A stretch of DNA of 64,000 bases, from contig OX336342.1 of the NCBI GenBank assembly GCA_946902875.1, positions 11,401,523 to 11,465,522 of the forward strand, in the 5' to 3' direction. The stretch comes from Nematopogon swammerdamellus (Eukaryota > Arthropoda > Insecta > Lepidoptera > Adelidae). The notes under the pieces were generated by a model. That model was not told where the DNA came from. It worked only from the letters and a program-made list of their open reading frames with translations, and made no database searches. Positions 43,609-54,825 of this stretch are shown one piece after another; position 1 is the stretch's first letter; each line of letters starts with the position of its first letter. The position numbers were made by a program, and so were the translations under genes.

Positions 43609-45113
43609 ATGCGCACGTTTTGAAACGGAGCGGGAGCAGCGCACGGAGTGGTCCGATGCGAGGGCGCCGCTCCGCGCCAGCCCGCGTCCGCCCAGCGCGC
43701 CGCAACGTAAAGAGAAGTCTAGACAGACATACCGCTCTTCCTGGTGGGTGAGACGGAGCGGGAGCAGCGCACGGAGTGGTCCGGTGCGAGGGCGCCGCGC
43801 CGCGCCAGCCCGCGCCCGCCCAGCGCACCGCAACATAAAGAGAAGTCTAGACAGACATACCGCTCTTCCTGGTGGGTGAGACGGAGCGGGAGCAGCGCAC
43901 GGAGTGGTCCGGTGCGAGGGCGCCGCGCCGCGCCAGCCCGCGCCCGCCCAGCGCGCCGCAACATAAAGAGAAGTCTAGACAGACATACCGCTCTTCCTGT
44001 TGGGTGAGACGGAGCGGGAGCAGCGCACGGAGTGGTCCGGTGCGAGGGCGCCGCGCCGCGCCAGCCCGCGCCCGCCCAGCGCACCGCAACATAAAGAGAA
44101 GTCTAGACAGACATACCGCTCTTCCTGGTGGGTGAGACGGAGCGGGAGCAGCGCACGGAGTGGTTCGGTGCGAGGGCGCCGCGCCGCGCCAACCCGCGCC
44201 CGCCCAGCGCGCCGCAACATAAAGAGAAGTGTAGACAGACATACCGCTCTTCCTGGTGGGTGAGACGCAGCGGGAGCAGCGCACGGAGTGGTCCGGTGCG
44301 AGGGCGCCGCGCCGCGCCAACCCGCGCCCGCCCAGCGCGCCACAACGTAAAGAGAAGTCTAGACAGACATACCGCTCTTCCTGGTGGGTGAGACGGAGCG
44401 GGAGCAGCGCACAGAGTGGTTCGGTGCGAGGGCGCCGCGCCGCGCCAGCCCGCGCCCGCCCAGCGCACCGCAACATAAAGAGAAGTCTAGACAGACATAC
44501 CGCTTTTCCTGGTGGGTGAGACGGAGCGGGAGCAGCGCACGGAGTGGTTCGGTGCGAGGGCGCCGCGCCGCGCCAACCCGCGCCCGCCCAGCGCGCCGCA
44601 ACATAAAGAGAAGTGTAGACAGACATACCGCTCTTCCTGGTGGGTGAGACGGAGCGGGAGCAGCGCACGGAGTGGTCCGGTGCGAGGGCGCCGCGCCGCG
44701 CCAACCCGCGCCCGCCCAGCGCGCCACAACGTAAAGAGAAGTCTAGACAGACATACCGCTCTTCCTGGTGGGTGAGACGGAGCGGGAGCAGCGCACGGAG
44801 TGGTTCGGTGCGAGGGCGCCGCGCCGCGCCAGCCCGCGCCCGCCCAGCGCGCCGCAACATAAAGAGAAGTGTAGACAGACATACCGCTCTTCCTGGTGGG
44901 TGAGACGGAGCGGGAGCAGCGCACGGAGTGGTTCGGTGCGAGGGCGCCGCGCCGCGCCAGCCCGCGCCCGCCCAGCGCGCCGCAACATAAAGAGAAGTGT
45001 AGACAGACATACCGCTCTTCCTGGTGGGTGAGACGGAGCGGGAGCAGCGCACGGAGTGGTCCGGTGCGAGGGCGCCGCGCCGCGCCAACCCGCGCCCGCC
45101 CAGCGCGCCGCAA
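43609..45113. repeat. 128-bp GC-rich satellite array, about 11.7 copies
   Basis: The unit contains 'gagacggagcgggagcagcg', 'ggtgcgagggcgccgcgccg' and 'gaagtctagacagacatacc' and repeats at exactly 128 bp from 43750 to 45024. Variants (cacaacgtaaag at 44341 and 44725; gaagtgtagac at 44228 and 44612) recur at 384 bp, a three-unit higher-order period. Because the unit lacks stops in minus-strand frames and 128 is not divisible by three, a 483-codon open frame (43847-45298) arises. I regard it as an artefact: the product is a frame-rotating Arg/Ala/Pro repeat. Confidence 0.95.
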
Positions 45114-45194
45114 CACCAGAAGAACTGCTTGAAGCCGCGTCGGAACCTGCGCACACCACAGCGCACACATACTTTAATACATTCATACGTACAT

Positions 45195-45418
45195 ACTGCA
45201 CGCTCTATCCCGACAATCGTGGTGAGCAGAGTAGTCGGTGCTGTGCTACAAGGACTACCGACCACCACGTTTAGTAAACTATTCGGACAAGATAACAATC
45301 AAGCAGCCAGTGAGACACAAATACCCACCAGCTGCATGACTCGGTGGAAGGACCGTGCAATGGTGAGAGGTCTAGCCGGTCGTCCTTTAGTACGCCATTT
45401 TTTCCTTATCCCTTAGTA
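45195..45418 (-). repeat. Dispersed repeat D, copy 1
   Basis: It shares 'tcccgacaatcg', 'gtgctacaaggact', 'accaccacgttt' and 'cttatcccttag' with 49645-49960 and 52738-53050. The strand is set by the usual reading 'gtcgtaaaaggcgactaagg' seen in lepidopteran repeats. Confidence 0.75.
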
Positions 45419-45640
45419 TATATATATGGCGAGGTCGGAATCGTTTCGAACAGCTCCTCAGAGCATTCGCCGTTGAACAGTCGATAGAACACACTTAGTG
45501 AAGTCTCTACGGAGCTACAAAGGTTAAGTTTGCAGGACACTTCAAAGTCATTGACTTGGCGAACTGCACGTCTTTGGATCGAGTCTAAGAGCCAAGTCGA
45601 TACTGAGCAGCCCCACCCCAAAGATGCGAGTAATACTTCA
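45419..45640 (-). pseudogene. Non-LTR ORF2 C-terminal fragment, minus strand
   Basis: The minus-strand reading LLDSIQRRAVRQV, then SLSVFYRLFNGECSEELFET matches the family at 41055-41575. Shortened and frame-damaged. Confidence 0.85.
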
Positions 45641-45719
45641 CGCGTGACCTCACTAGTACATATATACTTAGTACATAATAGAATACTTACATTAATTTTT
45701 ATGAAAATAAGCTTGTACT

Positions 45720-46005
45720 ATCCTCACTGCATCTCTCCCGGTGTATGTCGTAAAAGGCGACTAAGGGACATGACTCCCTTCTTATATTACTAGGTGGTGG
45801 GTTTAACCCGCCCGGGTTGGTACCACCGCACTGAATGAAAGGTCGGTCGAAACGGCTATGTAAATAGTTTGTGTTTTTCGTCCAGTTCAGTGTAGCCGGC
45901 TCGACCGAAGGGAAGCACTGACGTGGCACCATGTTCACCCGGTGTTATGGGCTGACATCACGGATGTTGTAGGTGATGTAGCCAACCGTGTCAGTTTCCA
46001 TAAAA
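45720..46005 (+). mobile_element. SINE-A body joined to a repeat-D end
   Basis: The first 55 bp (ctctcccggtgtatgtcgta, aaaggcgactaaggg) are the end of repeat D. At about 45785 it continues with the SINE-A body and ends in poly-A near 46002. Possibly a chimeric copy. Confidence 0.8.
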
Positions 46006-46229
46006 AAAGGTATTCGTCTCGTTCTTTCGCTATGGCAACATTAGTTAAAGAAGGAGCAGGAATCTACAATCGCATAGATTTGAGATTAGTCGCCGTGAAA
46101 CATCACCTGGTCATCGATGTGAAACATCAATCTGCATGCATTGCATCATGTATGTAGGTACAAACTAGACTCAGTGACTGAAACTCTCCTGAAACCTCAG
46201 TGCGGATTTTCGCGAATAGACCAGCTGTT

Positions 46230-46340
46230 CGGTATAGTCGCCGCAACCAAAGGCAAGCACTGACATGGCACCTAGTTCACCAAGGTGTGCTGGGCTAACA
46301 TCAGGGGCGTTGTGCCATGTCAGTATTCATAAAGAAAGTA
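46230..46340 (+). mobile_element. SINE-A fragment, decayed
   Basis: Only 'ggcaagcactgacatggcac', 'ctagttcaccaaggtgtg' and a short tail survive. Confidence 0.7.
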
Positions 46341-46615
46341 AAAATACGAAACTTAGTTTTATTTCTTACTAACCGTTCTCGCTCCTTCACTACTCGGCAA
46401 AATATTCTATAACCATCCTTAGGTGTACCAGTAAACGTGAGTGAAAACCCCATGTGAAATGATTGAGTAGTTCGCGACGTTTAAGCGCACATAGAATCGA
46501 CGACGACGCGTCCGTTGCGCCGGGCGATCGCCGCGCCGTCGTTGCAAATTGTTCGCTTTAGTTGAGTTAGGAATTTACTGGTAGGTACTAATTTTACTGT
46601 TTCTGCTTTTATTTA
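46341..46615. other. Short unassigned sequence with CpG-rich patch
   Basis: 46495-46550 is CpG-rich. No gene recognised. Confidence 0.4.
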
Positions 46616-46617
46616 TT

Positions 46618-46985
46618 TCTGCCGAACTGGGTGGCTGTGCTTGAGGCCGGAGTCTCAGGCGCAGCCAATTTCACCCCCGAGGAGGTGCCAGTCCGGCTTG
46701 AAGGTGGACTAATGTCGCTGCGGAAAGGCTATTAACCCGCGATTTGAAGATCCGTGGATTGTAGGAATAGGGAAAGACGGTCCTCGGAAGCCCATTCCAT
46801 ACCTTGCAGTGCGACACAAGAACGATTTAAAGAATCTTGTAGTTCGAAGAACTCTTCTGTCTACTACAAAGGGGTGTTACGCGAGAGTATCCAGGGTTTG
46901 GACAGAGCGAACCGGAGGAGGAAAGATGAAGGAAGTGAGTTAGTCAGAGCAGCGGCCATAGTAGTACCGATAAGACAGGCTCAAT
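46618..46985 (-). mobile_element. SINE-B family copy, minus strand, near full length
   Basis: It aligns with 37076-37400 across 'caggcgcagccaatttcacc', 'aaaggctattaacccgcg' and 'ttcgaagaactcttctgtc', and extends about 70 bp further. The frame at 46754-46987 reads through it and is not a gene. Confidence 0.8.
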
Positions 46986-48285
46986 GATCCAACGATCTGA
47001 GCTTCAACTTTATTACTTCTGTTGCTATATTTTGCGTTTTGTAAGTAGGTATTTAAAAAGCAAAACATACAATCATAATTCTAATTTTACTAAAAAAGGG
47101 ACACGAGGCAAGGCGTATCTTGTATACGGGTACAGTAAAAATAAGAGAGATAAATTGTCTACAAATTTCTAAGAAATAAACCTCATAAAATAATTTCGAA
47201 TAAGTAAAGCTAAAAAAAACGTCTCCAGCGGCGTTATCAGCTTTATGTGAATTTTAATTTTCGTTATGTGGCAATTTCTCTTCACAGTCACCCATTTTGA
47301 TTACAACTTGGCAGATTTTATTTTGGCCTATGTTTATATCATTGTGCTATTCGTTGGCATTTTATTTGGTATTTCAATAACAAATATCGAGGTTTATTTC
47401 TGGGGATTTATATGGATAACTGATACTTAATTTAATATTTCAGCATTCAGAATGAGAAATAACGCTTTCAGGTTTCTTCGTATTGTAGAACGTATTTGTT
47501 CGACAACTTTTAGAATTTGCCAATTAATTTACAGTATATACCCACCTATGTAGTGTAATCATACTGATTACATTCTTGGTAGGTACGTGTGTGTATAAAG
47601 TAATTAAAACACAAAACTTTCTCTAACACGCTCTAATCTCATTTACTCCGCCTCGACAACAAAAGCCAGCCCCTATCAACTGTCAAGCGCAGGAAACTTT
47701 AATCACTCGTTTCTTGTTGGTTGTAACTACGAGCCACTCTGCGCCACCGACTGAATAGCAATGAGAATCAACGAGTGCGTCTCATCATCATACACCAGTT
47801 AGACCGGGGCGGGCGGGATCGGAGACTAGACGTATGTCATCAGAAGTGACATACGAGTACAAACATTAATAGTGTTCTATTCCATCGTCGTCGTGCGGAG
47901 ATAAATAAAGTGTACGGCAATGAGTTTCATGTTAACATTACCCTCGGATGGAAGATAATGAGGATTGTCATGTCCAGATGCTCATTTATTATTTGCCGCC
48001 ACAATGGGCCACTTTGCCGGCGGTTTTATGAGGAGTTTATTGGCGGTGGCTTTATTAAAAGGCTTTGGAATGTGTCACAGTGTTGGCCAAGGCCGTTTCA
48101 GGTCTTTACGATGTATTTCACGATAAACATCATAGTGTGTTTAACAATGTTATGTTACCTACACATTCAGCATGGCTAGAATAAAATCTAACGTGAAAGC
48201 AGTCTTATGTTTTATGAAATTATAATGTTTCAAAACGTTCCCCGAGGAACGTTTCATTAGGTATAGTTTAAGTTGTGCTAAAAAC
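46986..48285. other. Mostly unique intergenic sequence
   Basis: No gene supported. 47600-48180 is somewhat less AT-rich and has an 89-codon plus-strand frame (47910-48179) without recognisable domains. Confidence 0.45.
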
Positions 48286-48289
48286 TAAC

Positions 48290-49130
48290 ATATAAAAAAA
48301 AATACAAAAGAAGCGGATAAAAAGCTCCTGGACAAGCTTGAGCGTCTGCAAAACATGTGTATACGCTTCATTTTCGGTTTACGTAAGTACGACCATGTTT
48401 CACAATACCGCAGACGTCTCAAGTGGCTTCCAATCCGTCTCCGCAGAAATTCCCACATTCTTGGCCTTCTTTATTCTTGTATCAACAACCCTTCTGCTCC
48501 CGAGTACCTATCTTCGCGTTTTCAGTACTTATCTTCCCACGGTGTAACGCTTCGGTCAAGTGATGATAATATCTTAGCCATTTCCACTCATAAAACTGGA
48601 TATTATACAAACTCCTTTTCTGTGCACGCAGCTCGGCTGTGGAATCTACTACCTCACTGTATACGGCACTGCAAGTCGCTTCCGTTATTCAAAAAACACT
48701 TAAAGTTGTACTATCTCCGTCAGTGTGAAGTCAAAAGCTAAAAAATCCTTTAATTCTGAATGGACAAGTATGTATGTATATATTTAGGTATTATGTATTA
48801 TATAAATTGTAATTCATATGTATTTAATTTAATCTATAAATAGTAATTTATACGTATAATTAACTAGTATGTACTTATATGTAGTGTATATTATAGTATA
48901 TTATAGTTATTTTCCTTATATTATATTTTACATTCCCACACTCAAGTCTTTTGCTACTACCTACTTATATCTCGCAACATACGACTCTCAAACATCCAAA
49001 GGTTGACTGGGAGAAATCCCTGTAAGGGATAAGTCCGCCTTTGCCCCTCATGTAAATTTCTTATTGTGTGTTTATGATAAATGTTTTTTGGAGCAATAAA
49101 GTATTTCTATCTATCTATCTATCTATAAAA
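48290..49130 (+). mobile_element. CR1/jockey-type non-LTR element, 5'-truncated
   Basis: The open frame to a stop at 48741 reads LDKLERLQNMCIRFIFGLRK, YRRRLKWLPIRLRRNSHIL, SFSVHAARLWNLLPHCIRH and FKKHLKLYYL, the typical post-RT C-terminus of such elements. The 3' untranslated part ends 'ttggagcaataaagtatt' plus (CTAT)n at about 49100-49125, a common CR1-like ending. It is a dead copy with no RT core. Confidence 0.88.
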
Positions 49131-49547
49131 AGTCTAACTCCAGTAAACAGAGAGCTGGAACGGAAATGAAATTCGTTTAGGCAGAAGCTTCGCGGAATTC
49201 CTAGCAAATTAGGGACAGCGCTGTTTGCCTGCCCCGTTATTGGAGTCGAGTCGCGCCATCCGGGCCGCGACCTAATAGCGGTCACTTTATTGGAACTGCT
49301 AACGACACTAATAGAGATTCATTGGAGTCGGTTTGGAAAACGATCAGGCTAAATATTGGCGACCGTAGACTAGGCATGTTCTGAGTAAATATAATTAGAA
49401 AAAAATAACATTTAACCCAAATTTCTTGTCGGCTTTTCTACGCACATTTATCATACCAACAACGCGAACGTTCTGAACCGCTTTCGGGCGTCGTCGGCCC
49501 AACAATCCACGCTGACGGAAGCGCCAAGTGTCTCGCGTATCCATAAA
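49131..49547. other. Intergenic sequence, nothing recognised
   Basis: Single-copy in appearance. No gene or RNA supported. Confidence 0.45.
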
Positions 49548-49600
49548 AAAAACCGGCCAAGTGCGAGTCGAGAGTATAGATACGGAACCCTAAAAAGCAG
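49548..49600. repeat. Repeat E, short fragment
   Basis: The two ends of the family are nearly joined: 'accggccaagtgcgagtcg' followed at once by 'tacggaaccctaaaaa', an internally deleted copy. Confidence 0.7.
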
Positions 49601-49644
49601 GTATGGACATTTGTACGTGCATATAAGAGAGTGTTCATTCAACT

Positions 49645-49960
49645 ATGACATACTTAACACACGCTGTATGCCGACCATCGGGGTACGCAGAGTAATCGGA
49701 ATTGTGCTACAGGTACTCTTGTAAATTACAGCACAACACCGACCACGACGTTTAGCAAAGTATTCAGACAAGATAACTATCAAGGAGCAATTAAGGCACG
49801 AAGACCCACCCGCTGCATGACTCAGTGTAAGGACCGTTTCAAGGTGAGAGATGAGAGAGAGCCTGTCGCCCTTTAGCACGACATCTTGTCCTTATCCCTT
49901 AGTCGCAGTTTTGCGACATGCCATGCACGAGGAGAGATGCAGTGGGGCCTACACGGTTCA
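49645..49960 (-). repeat. Dispersed repeat D, copy 2
   Basis: Same order of landmarks as copy 1, with the additional 3' part 'gacatgccatgcacgagg' and 'gatgcagtggggcc'. Confidence 0.75.
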
Positions 49961-50125
49961 ACTATGATTGAACTAAATACGATTTTTTTTTAATAGCCAC
50001 TTGAAACGATTTTATGATTCCTCAACTTTTCCATCACATCATCCCAGAGATAAGACAGGCGAGTACCTCCGCGATTATTGAGGAAACACTGAAGCTAAAC
50101 AGCTAAGCGTATCGTCCTAAGCTCT
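49961..50125. other. Short unassigned spacer
   Basis: Nothing recognised. Confidence 0.4.
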
Positions 50126-50551
50126 AACTTATTCTAAACCCTGACGATTTTCATATAATCTCATAGCTCGTAGACCCTATTAGGCTTTCTTCATAGTCCT
50201 AATACACATTTAATACTTTCGCGGTCTTGAAGACCCTACCATAACACTCGAGACCGTGGAACCATGAAAATTGTATTACCTACATATTTTCGCCAGTCAT
50301 GGCGAAAAATTTGATTAAGTAATTTTATTGTGTTTTTTAACTTATTCTAAACCCTGACGATTTTCATATAATCTCATAGCTCGTAGACCCTATTAGGCTT
50401 TCTTCATAGTCCTAATACACATTTAATACTTTCGCGGTCTTGAAGACCCTACCATAACACTCGAGACCGTGGAACCATGAAAATTGTATTACCTACATAT
50501 TTTCGCCAGTCATGGCGAAAAATTTGATTAAGTAATTTTATTGTGTTTTTT
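50126..50551. repeat. Near-perfect tandem duplication, 213 bp x 2
   Basis: 50126-50338 recurs at 50339-50551 with no difference that I can see except at the T-run junction. Each copy contains the palindromic word TTTTCGCCAGTCATGGCGAA. The second copy runs directly into the poly-T of a minus-strand SINE. Confidence 0.93.
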
Positions 50552-50660
50552 TTTTATTGAATCTGACACGGTTGGCTACATCACCTACAACATCCGTGAT
50601 GTCAGCCCATAACACCGGGTGAACTTGGTGCCAAGTGCTTCCCTTCGGTCTTTTGAGTTC
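50548..50660 (-). mobile_element. SINE-A fragment, minus strand
   Basis: Poly-T, then 'ctgacacggttggctacatc', 'gtgatgtcagcccataacac' and 'gtgcttcccttcggtc'. Only the 3' 100 bp of the family. Confidence 0.83.
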
Positions 50661-50859
50661 TTGGTCATATCCGTCAAAAGCACACACAAAGTTCTAAGTC
50701 GATTAAAATTGTTTGGCAATCAAACGTATCTACTAATCCTCCTGTGTAATCAGAAAAAGTTATTATTGCATTGTCATCCAGAATCGATCGCGAAATTTTT
50801 ACGGAACAGACAAACAAACAAAAATATTGTCAAGAAAACAGTAATAAATAGTTAATAAA

Positions 50860-51090
50860 AAATCGGTCAAGTTCGAGCTTTACTCACGCACGGAGGGTTC
50901 CGTAGATCCGCTATACCATACCTGTCAAAAATCTATATCCGTCTATGTTTTGTCTGTCTGCGATACAAACTACCTGTGGTGCCATCTAATATTTAGTAGC
51001 GTGAATATTTACTTTTATTAGGGTTCCGTATATGTACTTCCGTATAGATAGGTACGGAACCCTAATAAAATCGTGGGAATGAAAGGTTGT
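50860..51090 (+). repeat. Repeat E, partial and rearranged
   Basis: It starts 'aatcggtcaagttcgagc', includes 'cggagggttccgtag' and ends near 'tacggaaccctaataa'. Confidence 0.65.
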
Positions 51091-51894
51091 AAAATAAAAT
51101 AATAATCTATCATTTTCTATACATATGTATATATTTTTCTGTTATGCCTAAATATGTACTCGTATATATAGAGAAATATGAATTTACGAATTAATTAATT
51201 AGCCGCTTTGTGAAGCTCTCTATTAGATCTTCTTGGCGTTTTCGTTTATAATTACCTAAATTAATTAGAAAATATTTTTTCTCGCTAATTCAAAAACGAC
51301 GGCGTGCTCGAAGAATTACTTTTAATTATGTAGAAACATGATGAAAGATCGTCACAATATAAGCCTGATATAAATGTTTCCGCCTGCTCCAGATGCGGTA
51401 ATCGAACCTGCTAACTTCAGATTACAAGCCTGCTCCTCTGTAATCTGCTGTAATATAGATGTCCCTATATCCATTGCCGCATACGAATTCTTTCTACGCC
51501 TAAGTCAAATACTGTGTGGTACCTTTATTATAGAAGTTAACATTTTATGTGAAAATGTGCAGCCCCACAACAGTAGGCAATGTTCAGTTTATTTTTGGTA
51601 ATTAGAAATTTTTGGGCTAACTCATAATGTGATATTTTGCGAAAAACCATGAAGAACCTCTCTGCAAAATTTTCGCGAAATATATGATGTTGATGTCAAG
51701 TGTCAACCAGACAGACACCATTCGAATTTTATAAGAGTAGGTAGAGATAAAGAAGATACTTCCCAAAAAAATATCATCTTTTTTCTTTCTTTGCAAATTT
51801 TATACCACCGTTTTTGGTTTTTATATTTCATACCACCATCCGGTTTTGCTATTTCTTCTATCGCAAATACCAGCCAGCATAAAACATCTATGTT
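51091..51894. other. Intergenic sequence (intronic or downstream of the receptor exons)
   Basis: 51374-51601 is open on the plus strand and begins with words (VIEPANFRLQACS) reminiscent of common antisense transposon readings. No supported gene. Confidence 0.4.
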
Positions 51895-52400
51895 AGAAAA
51901 AAAACCGGTCAAGTGCGAGTCGGACTCGCGCAGTCGCGCGCACCGAGGTTTCCGTACTACCACGTAATTGGTCGGTTTTTATTATTTGTTGTTTCACTTT
52001 AGAGTTTTCACTATAATCGCACTAAGTTTAACGCGTATGTATTACCGTTTTTAACTTGGTTTTTTAAAATATAGTAAAAATATTGAGTCCTTCGTATCCC
52101 TCACGCCATCTAGCAGCGACCATTCACATACGTTTCGGTTTATACTTTTGTGGTTATTCGGTAGATGGCACTCTTCAACAAATTATGATGGTTGCATGGG
52201 GACCCCTTAATTTTTTATGTTTTGCTTTTTTTATTATTTGTTGGCCTATCCGCCATAATAACGCGCATTCTGTGAAAAATTTAACCGGCTACCTATTACG
52301 GTTCAAAAGATACAGCCCTTGGACGGACGGACAGAAATACAGGCAGACAGACGGTGGCATAGGCTTAGTAATAGGCTTCCGTGCGCATACGGAAACCTAA
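51895..52400 (+). repeat. Repeat E, near full-length copy ending 7 bp from an exon's splice donor
   Basis: It begins 'aaccggtcaagtgcgagtcg', carries 'cggttcaaaagatacagccc', a (GGAC)n/(CAGA)n stretch near 52320-52350, and ends 'catacggaaacctaaa' at 52400. This layout is the lepidopteran element I know by its 'aagtgcgagtcggactcgc' end. Non-coding. Confidence 0.8.
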
Positions 52401-52412
52401 AAATGTACTCAC

Positions 52413-52609
52413 TTGGAGTTCATCCAGCAGTAGATGATGGGATTGTAAATGGAGTTGCTCATGGCGAGCCAGTAGATGGCCAGGTATATCTCCTGGATGT
52501 AGAGGTAGGAGGTGACCTCTGGGTAGTAGGAGGTCACTATGAAGTAGATGTGGAACGGCAGCCAGCACACCCCGAATATCACCACCACCACTATCATCAT
52601 CTTCACTAC
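52413..52609 (-). CDS. TkR99D: Tachykinin receptor (TkR99D type), exon with TM6-TM7
   Basis: Part of a rhodopsin-family G-protein-coupled receptor for tachykinin neuropeptides, located in the plasma membrane. The exon encodes 65 residues plus two bases. TM6 carries the CWLPFH motif. The loop ETSYLYIQE-like segment follows. TM7 carries YWLAMSNSIYNPIIY with the NPxxY switch, then CWMNS. The start is VVKMM, right after acceptor TTTGTCCGCAG (phase 0). The end is ...TCCAA|GTGAGT, a phase-2 donor on the minus strand. Residue choice (KMMIVVVVIF, LPFHIYF) fits TkR99D better than the TkR86C/natalisin receptor type. It joins the exon at 59483-59633 in frame. The next exon, which should start with helix 8, was not found. 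Repeat E lies directly beyond the donor. Confidence 0.95.
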
Positions 52610-52737
52610 CTGCGGACAAATGCGTTTTGTTAGTGTAGGAATCATTGGCAAAGCTGGCAATGCACTTAGTCACTTTATGTGTATAAGTATGTAGGTACAT
52701 AATATACAGTAAGTATATCATACATACATATACATAT

Positions 52738-53050
52738 CACTCACGCTGAATCCCGACAATCGGGGTAAGCAGAGTAATCGGTGTTGTGCTGCAAGGACTC
52801 TGGTCAATTAAAGCACAACACCGACCACCACGTTTCGCAAAGTATTCGAACAAGATTAATACGATCAAGCAGTAAGTGAGGCACGAAGACCCATCTGCTG
52901 CATAACTCGGTGGAAGTACCGTGCCAAGGTGAGAGGAGGAGAGCCTGTCGCCCTTTAGCACGGCATCTTATCCTTATCCCTTAGTCGCCTTTTACGACAT
53001 GCATGGGGAGAAATGCAGTAGGGCTATTCTTTTCAAGTACCGGCCCCACA
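52738..53050 (-). repeat. Dispersed repeat D, copy 3 (best preserved)
   Basis: It carries 'ccttagtcgccttttacgac' and ends 'ccggccccacac'. An inverted pair GGTGTTGTGCTGCAA/TTAAAGCACAACACC lies near 52779-52825. Confidence 0.78.
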
Positions 53051-53694
53051 CAGTATATGTATATCCTAGGCACGTTTTCATCGTTAGAGCATATAGGTAC
53101 ATGCCTTGTTAAATTTCTCGAAAAGGAATGCTTAAATTAAAAAAAAATGTTTTTGCTTAACGTGTTTATTATGATGGGTATGTGTACCTTCCAAAATATT
53201 TGCAGTTAATATGGAAACACCCTATATAGGTATCTAATGGAGGCGCCGGAATTACCGGAATAGATTGCGATATGAGAATACTGCGTCCGTCCTAGGGACA
53301 ATGTGTTTGGCCCCTACAGAGGAAATATTTTATTTACAAGTTGTGTTTGTTGTTGTTTCTTTCTTTTGAGTTTGAGAATAAATATACACATTGGATGAAA
53401 TATAAGGTACAATTATTAATGTGCGTCACTGTGTATTTTTGTTTGTTTTCTTTCTCCAAGACAATTATTTATTAACTAACATTAATATATGACAGAAGAC
53501 GCTTCCGTCGTGCTGATATAGTCGTCTGGGTCTACCTGGCGGACATTAGGAAAGATGGATGTGAAGATATACATCTCAAATGTCCTAACTACTTACATGC
53601 ACCATTATTGAAGGCTGAACATAATTACAACGAAGGAAAAGCTTACCTTTCAAGTTTAATTATGTAAAAAAGTTTGTATAGAATAGAAAATAAA
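53051..53694. other. Intronic sequence, nothing recognised
   Basis: AT-rich. No feature supported. Confidence 0.45.
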
Positions 53695-53729
53695 TCCATA
53701 CTAATATTATAAATTCGAAAGTAACTATG

Positions 53730-53761
<32 letters not shown>

Positions 53762-54240
53762 TACCTTTTCACGCCTAAACCGCTGAACAGATTTCGATAA
53801 AATATTGCACGGAGATGAATTGCATCCCGAGGACGGACATAGGCTACTTTTTGTCTCAAATTGCTAAATCAACCCTTAAATTAAAATAGGGGTTGATTTC
53901 AAAATTAGATTTTAGGATTTTATGAAATTTTGTACGGAGCTGAATGGCATCCTGAGGAAGAACATAGGCTACCTTTTGTCTCAAAAATACAACCCTTAAC
54001 GGGGTGAAATAGGGGATGAAAGAATGTATGGGGAACCCATCATTTCTCAAGTTAGGGATATGAAAATTCATATTTAGGCTTTTGATATAAAATAAAGAAT
54101 TACGTGTTTCAGCGTTTTTGCTAAATCAACCCTTAAATTAAAATAGGGGATGAGTTCAAAATTAGGTTTTAGGATTTTAAATGATTTTAAATAATTTTAT
54201 CCATACTGGGGGTGGTTTTGAAGAGTGGGGTTGAGGTACG
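53695..54240. repeat. Dispersed repeat with (TGTC)n and internal duplications
   Basis: A TGTC run lies at about 53730-53760. 'aaatcaacccttaaattaaa' occurs at about 53865 and 54123, and 'cataggctac' at 53829 and 53962, so the body is internally repeated. Typical of lepidopteran non-autonomous elements. Confidence 0.65.
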
Positions 54241-54825
54241 GGGGAGGAGTCCGCGGGGAGAGGGGAAGGGAGGATAATTTAATCTCTATCTTCTTTTCTC
54301 TATCTCTACTTCTTATAAAAGGAAACGTCTGTTTGCATGTATGTATGTATGTTTGAGGTAAACTCGGAACCACTTAACAGATTTGTATGCGGTTTACACC
54401 AATGCAAAGAGTAGTTCTTCAGGCTCACTATAGTAGGCTATATACCATAAAGTTAAATATCCTTAGGGTTGAGCAGTATCAAAGAAAACGGAATTTAGTG
54501 TCGAATGGTCGTAATATATGGCGTTAGCAGTTCTTTTGCGTTGCGTTGGTGTAGTGTAGATAGATGCTTTTGGTAGAAGATACGAGTAGAATAAAGAGTA
54601 GATATCTATACTTATAAAATTGTTTGTCCTGACTGACTGATCTATTAACGCACAGCCGAAACTACTAAGTCTAGAAAGCTGAAATTTGGAACATAGGTTT
54701 ATTTCATAACGTAAGAATCCGTTAAGGATTTTTTGGAAATTACAAATTTAAGGGGGGAAATGGGGACGACGACTTTGCATGAAAGTTTTTGTTTTTTTTT
54801 ATGTAATATTATGGTCTTATGGTCT
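54241..54825. repeat. Transposon-like segment leading into the 68-bp satellite
   Basis: It includes a purine-rich stretch (54236-54275), an ATGT microsatellite near 54336-54350 and, from about 54605, sequence (cttataaaattgtttgtcct) that probably is the left part of the element carrying the satellite. Confidence 0.45.

Noticed and set aside
43847..45298. A 483-codon minus-strand open frame
   Set aside because: It lies almost wholly in the 128-bp GC-rich satellite, rotates frame every unit, and has overlapping frames on both strands; it is explained by a stop-poor repeat.
51374..51601. Plus-strand frame and an overlapping minus-strand candidate helix-8 exon (FDYRIWSRRKHLYQ)
   Set aside because: The plus frame resembles antisense transposon readings. 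The minus candidate has an acceptor in the right phase but an untypical helix-8 sequence, so I did not annotate it.
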